Shown here: piece by piece, positions 16,153 to 24,555 of the stretch | Numbering within the stretch: the first letter of the stretch is position 1 | Layout of the letters: the number at the start of each line of letters is the position of its first letter | Assembly (NCBI GenBank): GCA_947503775.1 | Contig: CANNFE010000001.1 | Span: 1 to 64,000, forward strand | Source of the DNA: an uncultured Paracoccaceae bacterium | Lineage (GTDB): Bacteria; Pseudomonadota; Alphaproteobacteria; Rhodobacterales; Rhodobacteraceae | Reading direction: 5' to 3' | DNA length: 64,000 nucleotides | The notes under the pieces: generated by a model | Seen by the model: only the letters and a program-made list of their open reading frames with translations | Told to the model about the DNA's origin: nothing | Databases searched by the model: none | Program-made: the position numbers and the translations under genes

Positions 16153-17492
16153 GTCAGCCTCGGAGGTCTGCCAGTGAGCGCGCGCCGGGCTTCCTTGGCG
16201 GCGGCGCGGATCGCTCTCTGGTCGGTTTCGTCTGCAAGGGCGCGGATGCTGGTGCGCTGCACCCGCTCGATCTGTTCGGTCAGGGCCTGTTTATGGCGTT
16301 CGTTCTCGGTTGCGCGCGCGACATTGGTCAGCATGCGCAAGAGCGCCTTCATCACTGACCGGTCCGACGGGGCCGCCTCGCAGATCGGCGCGACCGCGTC
16401 GTCGAGATAGGCGGCGAAATCCATCCCCGGTACGATGACCCGTGTCGTGCCCTCATTGTCCTCGAAGGCGCGGATCCCGATCTCGCGCTTGATCAGCTCG
16501 ACGAGCACCGATTCCAGCGATTGCATGGCCATGCAGGCCGTCGTCGGATCGTTGACCGCAGGCGAGAGCGCCCGCAGCGCGATATCGACAAGCTGCGTGA
16601 TCCCGAAGCCGAAATCGTCCTGGAAGGTCCGCTCGTGGCCAACCTGAAAGACCGACCGCAGATCCGGGCGGATGTCCTTTTCGATATCCGGCAGCTCGCC
16701 CTCGGAATCGCAGGTCCAGATCCAGCCGAACGGCGTTCCGCTTGAAATTCCGTCGCCGTGGCGGGTCGTGAAGCAGATCACGACGTCATGGGCCTTCGCC
16801 AAATCCACAAGATCCGTCCCGTCGATCCGCTGCACCGTCCCGACCTCCTCGGACCGGATCGGCAGGGCCCGGGCGGGGATCTCGGGCGGCTCCGAAACCG
16901 TCTGACTATCGGTCTGCCGCTCGACGACGCGGTTGAGCGATTCCAGCGTCTGGACCTCGATATCGCGCAGGATCTTCTCGACCCGCATCGCGTGGATGAT
17001 GTGGTGAATGAAGAGGATGAACGCCGCCACACAGCAGATCACGAGAAAAAAGCAGATCGTCACCGCCAAGTTGGGCACGTGATCGTTGTCCGCCGCGATC
17101 GACCGGACGATGGCGAGGCTGTAGACGAAGGTGAAGATGAAGACGCCCAGCACCAGCTGCGTCGTGACATCCCGCAGGAACTGCGCGGGCAGGCGAGGGG
17201 AGTACTGCGATCCGGCGACCTGCAGGACCACGACCATGATCGAAAAGACCAGCGTCGCTACCGTCAGTGAGCTGGAGGCGACCATCTGCACCATGTCGCG
17301 TGCCCCAGTCGGGCCGCTCGTTGTCAGAAGGCCTCCGATCCGGAACGGCGTCGTGTAATCGACCGTGCTGACATACCAGGCCACTCCGATCGCACCGATC
17401 GCCGACAGGGCCGGAATGATCCAGAATGCGTTCAGCAGAAAGACCCGGATCTTGCCCAGCAGCGTGGGGATATTGATGTTGTTTCCGGTCAT
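16149..17492 (-). CDS. DUF2254 membrane protein
   Basis: A 447-residue inner membrane protein of the DUF2254 family. Four hydrophobic segments lie in the first 170 residues (including FLLNAFWIIPALSAIGAIGV and LTVATLVFSIMVVVLQVAGS), and a soluble domain follows. The family signature LRALSPAVNDPTTA is present about two thirds along, and SQYSPRLPAQFLRD matches the usual loop after the second helix. The function of the family is unknown; its form suggests a gated membrane conduit with a cytoplasmic sensor. Both ends overlap neighbours by four bases (ATGA), with the channel-like gene before and UPF0182 after. Confidence 0.85.
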   Translation of the reverse strand: MTGNNINIPTLLGKIRVFLLNAFWIIPALSAIGAIGVAWYVSTVDYTTPFRIGGLLTTSGPTGARDMVQMVASSSLTVATLVFSIMVVVLQVAGSQYSPRLPAQFLRDVTTQLVLGVFIFTFVYSLAIVRSIAADNDHVPNLAVTICFFLVICCVAAFILFIHHIIHAMRVEKILRDIEVQTLESLNRVVERQTDSQTVSEPPEIPARALPIRSEEVGTVQRIDGTDLVDLAKAHDVVICFTTRHGDGISSGTPFGWIWTCDSEGELPDIEKDIRPDLRSVFQVGHERTFQDDFGFGITQLVDIALRALSPAVNDPTTACMAMQSLESVLVELIKREIGIRAFEDNEGTTRVIVPGMDFAAYLDDAVAPICEAAPSDRSVMKALLRMLTNVARATENERHKQALTEQIERVQRTSIRALADETDQRAIRAAAKEARRALTGRPPRLT

Positions 17493-18682
17493 TCGGCCGG
17501 CTCCGCGTGGCGGAGCGCTTGAGGACGCTGCTTGGGACCGTTGCTGATCACGGCAAAGGCGGAGGATCGGCCGGGGCGAACGCGGCTGGAATAGCCAAGA
17601 TCCTTGCGGATCGCGCGTTCGAAATCATAAAGCCGCAGGACGTAAGGCAGCCAGTCGCGGTAGTTTTCGTAGGTTTCGGGCGCCATCGGATCGATCTCGA
17701 CCCCGGTGGCCTCTGCCGTCTCGTTGCATTCGCGCAGGAAGGTTTCGACCCATGTATCGGGCACGCCGAGATGCGGACTTTGCGCGGCGCGAAAGCGCTT
17801 GAAGGAGACCGGCCGCGCGGTCGTGCGCAGGTGGACGGGGACATAGCGGTCCTGCAAATCCTCGACGAGATCGTCGAGCCCGACCTGAAGCGCCTTGAGA
17901 TTGGGGCTGGTCCGGGCGCGGTGGCCGCCCGGAAGGCCCCAGCGCAGGGCGGTCACGATGCGGCGGAGCGCAAAGAGGGTATGCGGCACGCCTCGATAGG
18001 CGCGGATAGGGCGGAAGTAGTAGAGGACCGGATAGCGCCGCAGCCCTTCATGGAGCGTGGAGACGCCATCGTTGATCTGGCGCAGCCAGTGTTCCAGCTC
18101 GCGCGGCTCTCCGGCGTCGAAATGCCAGGCGAGGCTGTCGAGCGGGCGAGCCGGGTCGGGGATGCGGTTGCGCAGAAGCGAGGCGAATTTGTTATAGGCC
18201 ATCACGGCGCCATGGACGCTGAGAAAATAGGTGATCGTGAAGGTCAGGACCAGATTGCCAAGGATCGCCTCGAGCGCGACGGTGAGCGAGTAGGGCATGT
18301 TCGACGGGCTGACCTCGACAAAGCCGATGGTCGAGAGCGTCACCCAACTTAGCCGGAAGGCGCCCTGAAAGCTGGGTTGCGAGCCGCCGCCGGTGATCAG
18401 ATCCTGATGCGAGAGCCCGCCGAAATAGACTAGCGTGAAGCCCAGCACGATGCCGAAGATCCAGACCCCGATGATCAGCGGGATCATCAGCGGCGCGGCA
18501 AGCGCCAGCATCTGCGGCCGCGCGACGGGCGGCATGATCCGCGAGAAGTGCCGCCAGCCCCACCAGAAGATCCGGTAGATCCGGCTGGAGACCACGCTGA
18601 GGCCATTCGCGTCGAGGACGGTCAGGAAGATATCGAGGAGGATGATGCCGAGCAGCAGAATTCCGGCGAGCGAGATCAGCAA
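17489..18682 (-). CDS. Two-helix ion channel-like protein with altered filter
   Basis: A 397-residue protein with an N-terminal helix, then two helices around a re-entrant pore loop (about residues 63-165), the plan of the Ion_trans_2 potassium channel group. The pore reads WVTLSTIGFVEVSP, with T118-I-G-F-V-E where potassium channels have T-V-G-Y-G-D. Loss of the second Gly and the Asp makes K+ selectivity unlikely. The remaining 230 residues are cytoplasmic and helical with no known ligand domain. The TTG at 18682 follows a perfect GGAGGT with five-base spacing. It is the first gene of the eight-gene operon. Confidence 0.75.
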   Translation of the reverse strand: MLISLAGILLLGIILLDIFLTVLDANGLSVVSSRIYRIFWWGWRHFSRIMPPVARPQMLALAAPLMIPLIIGVWIFGIVLGFTLVYFGGLSHQDLITGGGSQPSFQGAFRLSWVTLSTIGFVEVSPSNMPYSLTVALEAILGNLVLTFTITYFLSVHGAVMAYNKFASLLRNRIPDPARPLDSLAWHFDAGEPRELEHWLRQINDGVSTLHEGLRRYPVLYYFRPIRAYRGVPHTLFALRRIVTALRWGLPGGHRARTSPNLKALQVGLDDLVEDLQDRYVPVHLRTTARPVSFKRFRAAQSPHLGVPDTWVETFLRECNETAEATGVEIDPMAPETYENYRDWLPYVLRLYDFERAIRKDLGYSSRVRPGRSSAFAVISNGPKQRPQALRHAEPAE

Positions 18683-19036
18683 GACTTACCTCCGATCAAG
18701 AACAGGGGTCATCGGAACAGAAGAACTGACTACGAACCGCGGCGGCTGCGCACACCTTTCGGCCCCGCCAAAGCGGAGGAAAACGGCCGACCATCGCCAG
18801 CAACACGGGCGGCGGCAAAACAGGGGCGAAGAGACACCACTTGAAGGAGAGGCAAGCGACACGATGGGGCTCGTCACTCCTGCCGTAACAATCAACTGTT
18901 TGTGGATAAGTTCCGATAATGATTAAAAAATAGGAGGATGTCCGCTAATCTTCTGTGGATATATCGTGTTTTAACCTTGATTAACATATTCAACCGCAAG
19001 TAATTTTTCTGGCTGCAGAAGATTGGGAAAGACAAA
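18683..19036. other. Upstream region of the eight-gene operon
   Basis: No gene is seen in these 354 bases. The half nearer 19036 is strikingly AT-rich (for example GATTAAAAAATAGGAGG and GATTAACATATTCAACCG), in contrast to the GC-rich surroundings. It probably holds the minus-strand promoter of the operon starting at 18682. I could not single out a reliable -35/-10 pair or an operator. Confidence 0.45.
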
Positions 19037-19064
19037 AAAGCGCGCCTCGATCGAGGCGCGCTTT
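19032..19064 (-). terminator. Rho-independent terminator of the RTX gene
   Basis: A perfect 28-base palindrome (19037-19064, arms AAAGCGCGCCTCGA) is followed on the minus strand by TTTTTTGTC. It lies 38 bases past the RTX stop codon. The shape is that of a strong intrinsic terminator, and it separates the RTX gene from the eight-gene operon promoter. Confidence 0.9.
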
Positions 19065-19102
19065 GCGGTTTTCAGGGCTGGCCGGGTCAGCCGAGCGCAT
19101 CT

Positions 19103-19999
19103 TTAGGCGAAGAAGAAGAAGTCCTGAAGGACCAGTTCGGAATCGGTGCTCTCGAACGAGATGACCGCGTCCAGGCCGCGCTGCTCGATCACGGCGTCCG
19201 AGAAGGTGATGTCGCCGTTCTGAAGCGCCTCGAACGTGTCGGTGCTCGACAGCTCGAGCCGGTCGAAGCCGTCGATCAGGAGAAGCTCGTCCTGACCGTT
19301 TTCAAAGTCGGTGATGACATCCTTGCCGCTGTCGGCGGTGAAGAAGAAGATGTCGGAGCCGCCGTCGCCGGTGAAGATATCGTCGCCTGCACCGCCGTTG
19401 AACTGGTCGGCGCCTGCGCCGCCGCGCAGCATGTCGTTGCCGTCGCCGCCTGCCAGGATGTCGCTCCCGGCGCCGCCGTAAAGCTCGTCGTTCTGGCTAC
19501 CGCCACGCAGCTCGTCCTGGCCTTCGCCGCCGCGCAGGATGTCGTCGCCGCCATCGCCGAAGAGAACGTCACCCGATCCGCCACCGCGGATCTCGTCGTT
19601 CTGACCGCCACCGCGGATCTCGTCCGCGCCGCCGCCGCCGAAGATCGTGTCTTCGCCGCCATTGCCGTTGAGCACGTCGGCGCTTTGCCCGCCGCGAATG
19701 ACGTCATTGCCGTCACCGCCATCGATCCGGTCGGTGCCGCTGTCGCCAAAGAGGATGTCGTTGCCGCTGCCGCCATTGATGGTGTCGTTGCCTGCGCCGC
19801 CGCGGACCTCGTCGTCGCCTTCGCCACCTTTAAGGAAATCGGCGCCGGCGAGACCCAGGATCAGGTCCGCACCGCCCGCGCCATCAAGGTTATCGGAGCC
19901 GCCGTTTCCGCGCGCTTCGTCGTCGCCGGAGCCGCCAGTCCAGAAGTCCTCCATATCTGTGCCTTCGAACATCTCGCTCATCATCTGGGTCATATTCAT
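19103..19999 (-). CDS. RTX calcium-binding protein, probable type I secretion substrate
   Basis: A 298-residue protein made mostly of about 21 consecutive glycine-rich nonapeptides (GGxGxDxLx), which form a calcium-stabilised beta-roll. A short N-terminus (MNMTQMMSEMFEGTDMEDFW) precedes them. After the repeats comes a 60-residue acidic tail ending DFFFFA, a hydrophobic terminus like those read by type I secretion systems. No enzyme domain is present, and no HlyB/HlyD genes lie in the window. The start at 19999 follows AAGGA; a longer frame to 20098 is Arg-rich and unlike the family. It may be a surface or biofilm protein. Confidence 0.85.
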   Translation of the reverse strand: MNMTQMMSEMFEGTDMEDFWTGGSGDDEARGNGGSDNLDGAGGADLILGLAGADFLKGGEGDDEVRGGAGNDTINGGSGNDILFGDSGTDRIDGGDGNDVIRGGQSADVLNGNGGEDTIFGGGGADEIRGGGQNDEIRGGGSGDVLFGDGGDDILRGGEGQDELRGGSQNDELYGGAGSDILAGGDGNDMLRGGAGADQFNGGAGDDIFTGDGGSDIFFFTADSGKDVITDFENGQDELLLIDGFDRLELSSTDTFEALQNGDITFSDAVIEQRGLDAVISFESTDSELVLQDFFFFA

Positions 20000-20354
20000 A
20001 GGGTCAGTCCTTTTTTGTGGCCTTCGATCCGGGATCGGGGAAGGCGCCGTGACGGACGCTCCAGCGCGCCCTCGGCATGACAAGTCAAAGGCCCGCATCT
20101 CGCGTTCCCAAAAAGGTTAACGGCGGGCGGGTCTTTGCTCACTTTGGGGTGGATCTCTATTCTAGTTTAAGGCGAGGATAGGCCGCCCGTTGAAATGCGA
20201 TGGCACATCAAGAGGATATCGCGACCGGTCTGGCGCCAAACGACATGTCGTCGCAGCAGGGATGCGCGAAAAAAGTTCGGACAGTCGCCAAGGATCGCCA
20301 TACGCTTTGCGTCAAATCCTCAATAGCAATAAATCCGAAAGGACGGACCGTCCC
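20000..20354. other. Divergent promoter region, RTX and DUF4139 genes
   Basis: No gene with a good ribosome binding site is seen in these 355 bases. The frame of the plus-strand gene stays open upstream to 20190, but that part is basic, lacks a start signal and precedes a signal peptide. The stretch around 20150-20175 (TCTCTATTCTAGTTTAAGG) is the most AT-rich and the likeliest promoter. Confidence 0.4.
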
Positions 20355-22325
20355 ATGCGCCTTACGACCAAAACCCACCGCCAGGCCGCCGCAACCCTTA
20401 TCGCTTGCCTGCTCTCGAGCACGGCGCTGGCCCAGAGTGCGGGGCCTGATGTCTCGAATGTCGATCTCGGCCAGTCGGGTGTCGCGCTTTATACGCTGAC
20501 GCAGAGCAATCCCGGAGGGGACGTGTCGATCACCGTTCCGCGCGATCATGCCGATGACGTGCTGGCCTCGCTGATCGTGCGCGATCCGGTGGGCCGGGTG
20601 ATCGGGATCAGCACGGCCACGCCTGCCGATTTGCCCGAAAGCCTGCGGGGCACGCCCTTTGCGGGGGGGCTGCCGTCGGGGATCACGGCTCTTTTGCAGG
20701 CGATGACCGGCAAGTCCGTGACCGTCCGCACGGCGACCGAGGAGGTGACGGGGATTGTCCTTGGCCTGTCCGAACGTCAGGAGGTGCAGGGCGAGGCAAA
20801 GATCACGCATCCGGCCGTCCTTCTTCAGCAGGAGAGCGGCGCGCTGACCGAGCTGATCCTGCGCCCTGGCGCGTCTGTCGCGATCGATCCGGAATTGGGC
20901 GATCCGCTGCGTGCGGCGGCGGGCACCATCAATACGGGCGAGGCGGTCAAGACCTTCGATCTTGAGCTTGAGGGGGATGCCCCGCGGGATATCGAGCTGT
21001 CTTACGTCACCGAGGCGCCGGCCTGGAAGAACTCCTGGCGGTTGTTGCTCGAAGAGGGGCGTCTGCAGGGTTGGGCGGCGGTCGAGAATGTCTCGGGTCA
21101 GGATTGGACTGGGATCGATCTGACGCTTAGTACCGGCAGCCCCGTTGCCTATAGCCGCGATCTGCTGACGCCCCTGAGGATCGGGCGACTTGATCCGCCG
21201 AACCTGATCGCGGGCCGCCCGACCGTGCGGCTGGATACGGGATTTGCGGCGCCTGCGCCTCGTCAGAGGGGTGGGGTAATGCTGTCTGGCAGTGCTGAGA
21301 TGGGGCTTTTTTCCGGCGCGGATATGGCTGTCGAAGAGGCTGAACCGATCGCAATGGCCCCGCCCGCTCGTGCGGCCACCGAACTGCGCGGTATCGGCAA
21401 TGTTCGGTATGCCGTGCCCGAACCCGTCGATCTTGAGGCGGGGCGCACCGCGAACCTGCTTTACATCGATCTTGAGATCGATCCGCAGATCCGCGCCCTT
21501 TACCAGCCCGGACAGTCCGATCAGATCCTGCTTGCGGTTGAGCTGACCGCCGATCAGGCGCTGGCGCCCGGGCTCGTCTCGGTGCGTGACGCCAACGGCT
21601 TTGTCGGCGATGCGCCCTTTGCGGGTCTGGCCACGGGGCAGACGCGGTTTCTGCCCTATGCCTCTGCGCCCAATGCGACGGTGGTGCGCGATGAGGCCGA
21701 TACCGGCGCGCGGATCGATTTCAGGGTGGTCGACGGCCTGTTGCAGGTCGAGATCCGCACCCAGCGCCAGACCCGTTATACGGCCACGGTCCCGGACGGG
21801 GTCGAGATTTTCGCGGTCGAGCACCCCAAGACCGGCGGGCGTTTCATCGAGGCCAATGGAGACTACGAGGAGAATGCCGGTTTCATCCGCGTCTCTCGCG
21901 AGGTGGGCGAGGCGGGGTCTGCCGATATCTCGATCACCGAAGAAAACCGTGTGCTGCAGCAGTTTTCACTTGATTCCAATGGGTTGCGGAATGCGCTTTC
22001 GGTCACCAATATCGGCAGCGCCGAGCTGGAGGAGGCGGATCGCGAGGTCCTGACCGAGGCCAGGGCGATCATCGCGACGATCGAGCAGGCCCAGCAGCGC
22101 CTGACCGATCTGACCGCCGACTACCAGCGCCTGACGGACGAGCAGGACCGCCTGCGGAGCAATCTGCGCGCCGTCGAGCTGGCCGAGCTGCGCCGCCGCT
22201 ACGAGACCGGTCTGATCGAAACCGAAGACGAGATCGCCACGCGGCTGGATGCGCTCGAAACCGCCCGGACCCAATTGCGCGAGGCCGAAGCGCAGCTTGA
22301 GGAGGTTCTGCGCGGCTTCAGCTGA
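20355..22325 (+). CDS. DUF4139 domain exported protein
   Basis: A 656-residue protein with a signal peptide (MRLTTKTHRQAAATLIACLLSS, then TALAQS). The central part has the DUF4139 beta-rich pattern (NSWRLLLEEGRLQGWAAVENVSGQDW split by a turn, then LTLSTGSPVAYSRDLL). A coiled coil of about 90 residues ends the protein (from EVLTEARAIIATIEQAQQ onward). In related MuiA-like proteins the coiled coil is usually near the N-terminus. The ATG at 20355 follows AAAGGACGG. It stands alone, divergent from the RTX gene. The family has no established activity; a cell-envelope role is likely. Confidence 0.75.
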   Translation: MRLTTKTHRQAAATLIACLLSSTALAQSAGPDVSNVDLGQSGVALYTLTQSNPGGDVSITVPRDHADDVLASLIVRDPVGRVIGISTATPADLPESLRGTPFAGGLPSGITALLQAMTGKSVTVRTATEEVTGIVLGLSERQEVQGEAKITHPAVLLQQESGALTELILRPGASVAIDPELGDPLRAAAGTINTGEAVKTFDLELEGDAPRDIELSYVTEAPAWKNSWRLLLEEGRLQGWAAVENVSGQDWTGIDLTLSTGSPVAYSRDLLTPLRIGRLDPPNLIAGRPTVRLDTGFAAPAPRQRGGVMLSGSAEMGLFSGADMAVEEAEPIAMAPPARAATELRGIGNVRYAVPEPVDLEAGRTANLLYIDLEIDPQIRALYQPGQSDQILLAVELTADQALAPGLVSVRDANGFVGDAPFAGLATGQTRFLPYASAPNATVVRDEADTGARIDFRVVDGLLQVEIRTQRQTRYTATVPDGVEIFAVEHPKTGGRFIEANGDYEENAGFIRVSREVGEAGSADISITEENRVLQQFSLDSNGLRNALSVTNIGSAELEEADREVLTEARAIIATIEQAQQRLTDLTADYQRLTDEQDRLRSNLRAVELAELRRRYETGLIETEDEIATRLDALETARTQLREAEAQLEEVLRGFS

Positions 22326-22333
22326 TGGTCGGG

Positions 22334-22360
22334 CCCCGGCTCGCTTGTGGCGGGCCGGGG
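22334..22360 (+). terminator. GC-rich hairpin after the DUF4139 gene
   Basis: Arms CCCCGGC and GCCGGGG (22334-22340 and 22354-22360) enclose a 13-base loop nine bases past the stop codon. No T run follows, so it may be a weak terminator or a transcript-end stabiliser. The remaining bases to 22599 hold no gene; the last 100 are AT-rich and probably carry the promoter of the bromoperoxidase. Confidence 0.35.
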
Positions 22361-22599
22361 CAGGGCGGCGGTGCGGCCCGATCACGCGACCGATGCGCCA
22401 GCTTGCCGCTGATCTTGTCCGGCCCGACGTGATCTTGCGCGTTCTCGCAAGACCGGATTTGCGCCATGTCGGGGTCGGGTTTTCCCGCCACGCAAGTCCG
22501 GAAAAGCTGACTTTACGTCACCTTGTACACAATCCATTTTAAAGGCCGCCTTTTTTCCAAGGCGATTGTACCGAGTACTTTTTTACCTGTGAGGTTTTT

Positions 22600-24414
22600 A
22601 TGTCTGTTAATCGAAAGGCCGGCTCTTTTGCCGCGCGCGTCTCTGCTGCCGAACTTGCACGCGATCGGGAGCATCCCATCCACAAAGCCAATGGTGACGA
22701 GTTAACCTATTCGGGGGCTCATTTTCCGATGAGTTTCACGAAAGGGCTGTCCCATGATCCCGATACCGGGCTTGTGGAAAACCCCCAGCATTTCATTGCA
22801 TTTCGAACCGCGATCAATGACGGCACTATCGATGCTTTCAACACGCGTGTGCCCGTTCCTCCGTTTTCGGGACAGACCGCGTTCGCGCGCCGGCAATGGG
22901 AAGCGCCGACCGCCGGGATCGTCTACGATCTTGAAGGCCCCGATGCGCAGGCTGTCACCATGGCGCCTGCGCCCGAGCTGGGATCGGACGAACTGGCGTT
23001 CGAGATGGCCGAGGTTTATGAGCTGGCGCTCGTGCGGGACGAGCCCTTTCACGCCTTCGATGCGAATGGCGGCAGCGCCGCGCTGACGCAGGCGCGCGAC
23101 CGGCTGAACAGCTACGGCTATGCGGCGGCCGGGTTTCCCAATCGGCCCCGCAAGACGAATGCGGCGGGATTGCTGGATCGGGACACGATCTTCCGCGGCT
23201 CGTCTCCGGGTGTGGAGGTCGGGCCTTATGTCTCGCAATTCCTGCTGATCGGGAACCATGTCGACGGTGTTTCCGATATCGACGACGGCCAGATCCTTTA
23301 CGGGGTCCAGCGTGTCGATCAACGGGTTCCGGTTGCCGAAACCGGGGACGATTACATGCAGACCTGGGCCGATTGGCTGACGGTTCAGAACGGCGCGGAT
23401 GTGCGCGGGCCCGGTGATCCGGGTCAGTCCTTTGTGCCGGGGGCCAGGCGGTTCATTCAGACGCCGCGCGATCTGGCCACCTATGTGCATTTCGATGCGC
23501 TTTATCAGGCCTATCTGAATGCCTGCCTGATCCTTCTGGCGATGAATGCGCCGAGCGATCCGGGCTTTGCGCATCTGTCGGGCGGGCGCAACAGCTTCCC
23601 CTCCAGCATCTACAATGCAGGGGCGGATGTGGACGCGGACGGGAATGCGATCGCGATGGCCGGGTTCCAGCCGAATGCGGGAGGCTTTGCCCTTTATGGC
23701 GGACCGCATATCCTGTCGCTGGTGACGGAGGTGGCGACCCGCGCCTTGAAGGCGGCGCGCTATCAGAAGTTCAACCTGCATCTTCGCCTGCGACCCGAAG
23801 CGCTTGCCGCGCGTATGTCAGTCACCCGCAACCCCGATGCCGCCTTCCCGCAGCTGGGCGGGCGATTTGCCGAGATGCGGGCGAGCATTCAGGACACCGT
23901 TGATGCGGTGAACGCGCATAACGGGAATAGCGATGCGCTTTTGCCGATGGCCTTTGCCGAAGGCTCGCCCATGCATCCGTCCTATGCGGCGGGGCATGCG
24001 ACCGTGGCTGGCGCCTGCGTGACGGTGCTCAAGGCGTTCTTTGATACTGGCGCCGTCTTTGTGACGAATGCGGCCAATGACAGCGCGGCGACAAGTTTTC
24101 GGCACGCGACCGCAGGGGATGTTCCGATCGCCTATGAGGCGTTCATGAACGGCGCAGAGCTTCGTCCGGTGCCGAATGCGCTTGAGGCCCCGCTGACGCT
24201 GGAGGGCGAGTTGAACAAGTTGGCGGCCAATATCTCGATCGGGCGCGACATGGCGGGGGTCCACTATTTCTCGGACTATTACGACAGCCTGCGCATGGGA
24301 GAGGCCATCGCCATCGGGATGCTGGAGGAACAGGCGCTTTGCTATCCGACGGATCCCTTCGTTCTTTCCGTTCGGACATTTGACGGGGACACCGTACATA
24401 TCGGGGCCCGCTAG
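22600..24414 (+). CDS. Vanadium-dependent haloperoxidase (bromoperoxidase type)
   Basis: A 604-residue enzyme that uses vanadate and H2O2 to oxidise bromide or iodide to hypohalous acid. The vanadate pocket is seen as K390 and R398 (KFNLHLRLRP, spacing eight as in algal bromoperoxidases), HPSYAAGH (459-466, with H459 as acid-base and G465-H466), and R549/H555 (RDMAGVHY, with the H555 that ligates vanadium). The usual Ser before Gly-His is Ala464. No signal peptide is visible, so the enzyme is either cytoplasmic or exported without one. The ATG follows GTGAGG. It is an isolated gene, convergent with putA. Confidence 0.85.
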   Translation: MSVNRKAGSFAARVSAAELARDREHPIHKANGDELTYSGAHFPMSFTKGLSHDPDTGLVENPQHFIAFRTAINDGTIDAFNTRVPVPPFSGQTAFARRQWEAPTAGIVYDLEGPDAQAVTMAPAPELGSDELAFEMAEVYELALVRDEPFHAFDANGGSAALTQARDRLNSYGYAAAGFPNRPRKTNAAGLLDRDTIFRGSSPGVEVGPYVSQFLLIGNHVDGVSDIDDGQILYGVQRVDQRVPVAETGDDYMQTWADWLTVQNGADVRGPGDPGQSFVPGARRFIQTPRDLATYVHFDALYQAYLNACLILLAMNAPSDPGFAHLSGGRNSFPSSIYNAGADVDADGNAIAMAGFQPNAGGFALYGGPHILSLVTEVATRALKAARYQKFNLHLRLRPEALAARMSVTRNPDAAFPQLGGRFAEMRASIQDTVDAVNAHNGNSDALLPMAFAEGSPMHPSYAAGHATVAGACVTVLKAFFDTGAVFVTNAANDSAATSFRHATAGDVPIAYEAFMNGAELRPVPNALEAPLTLEGELNKLAANISIGRDMAGVHYFSDYYDSLRMGEAIAIGMLEEQALCYPTDPFVLSVRTFDGDTVHIGAR

Positions 24415-24555
24415 GGTGAACCCGATCGGGGCGCTGGTTTTCCGGCGTCCCGGTTTTGGGCGTGTTCAGGTAAAGACGATTGGTGTCTTTGCCCGTCTTT
24501 GCCCGTTTGGCGGCGTGGGTAGAGCCGCCATGTCGGCTGCGGTGCCGTAAAGCGT

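Noticed and set aside
19340-19960. Possible non-coding tandem repeat
   Set aside because: The period of about 27 bases comes from RTX nonapeptides in a coding frame with a start, stop and terminator.
20208-21824. Minus-strand frame of 538 codons opposite the DUF4139 gene
   Set aside because: The plus strand has a signal peptide and the DUF4139 pattern; the minus product is basic and featureless.
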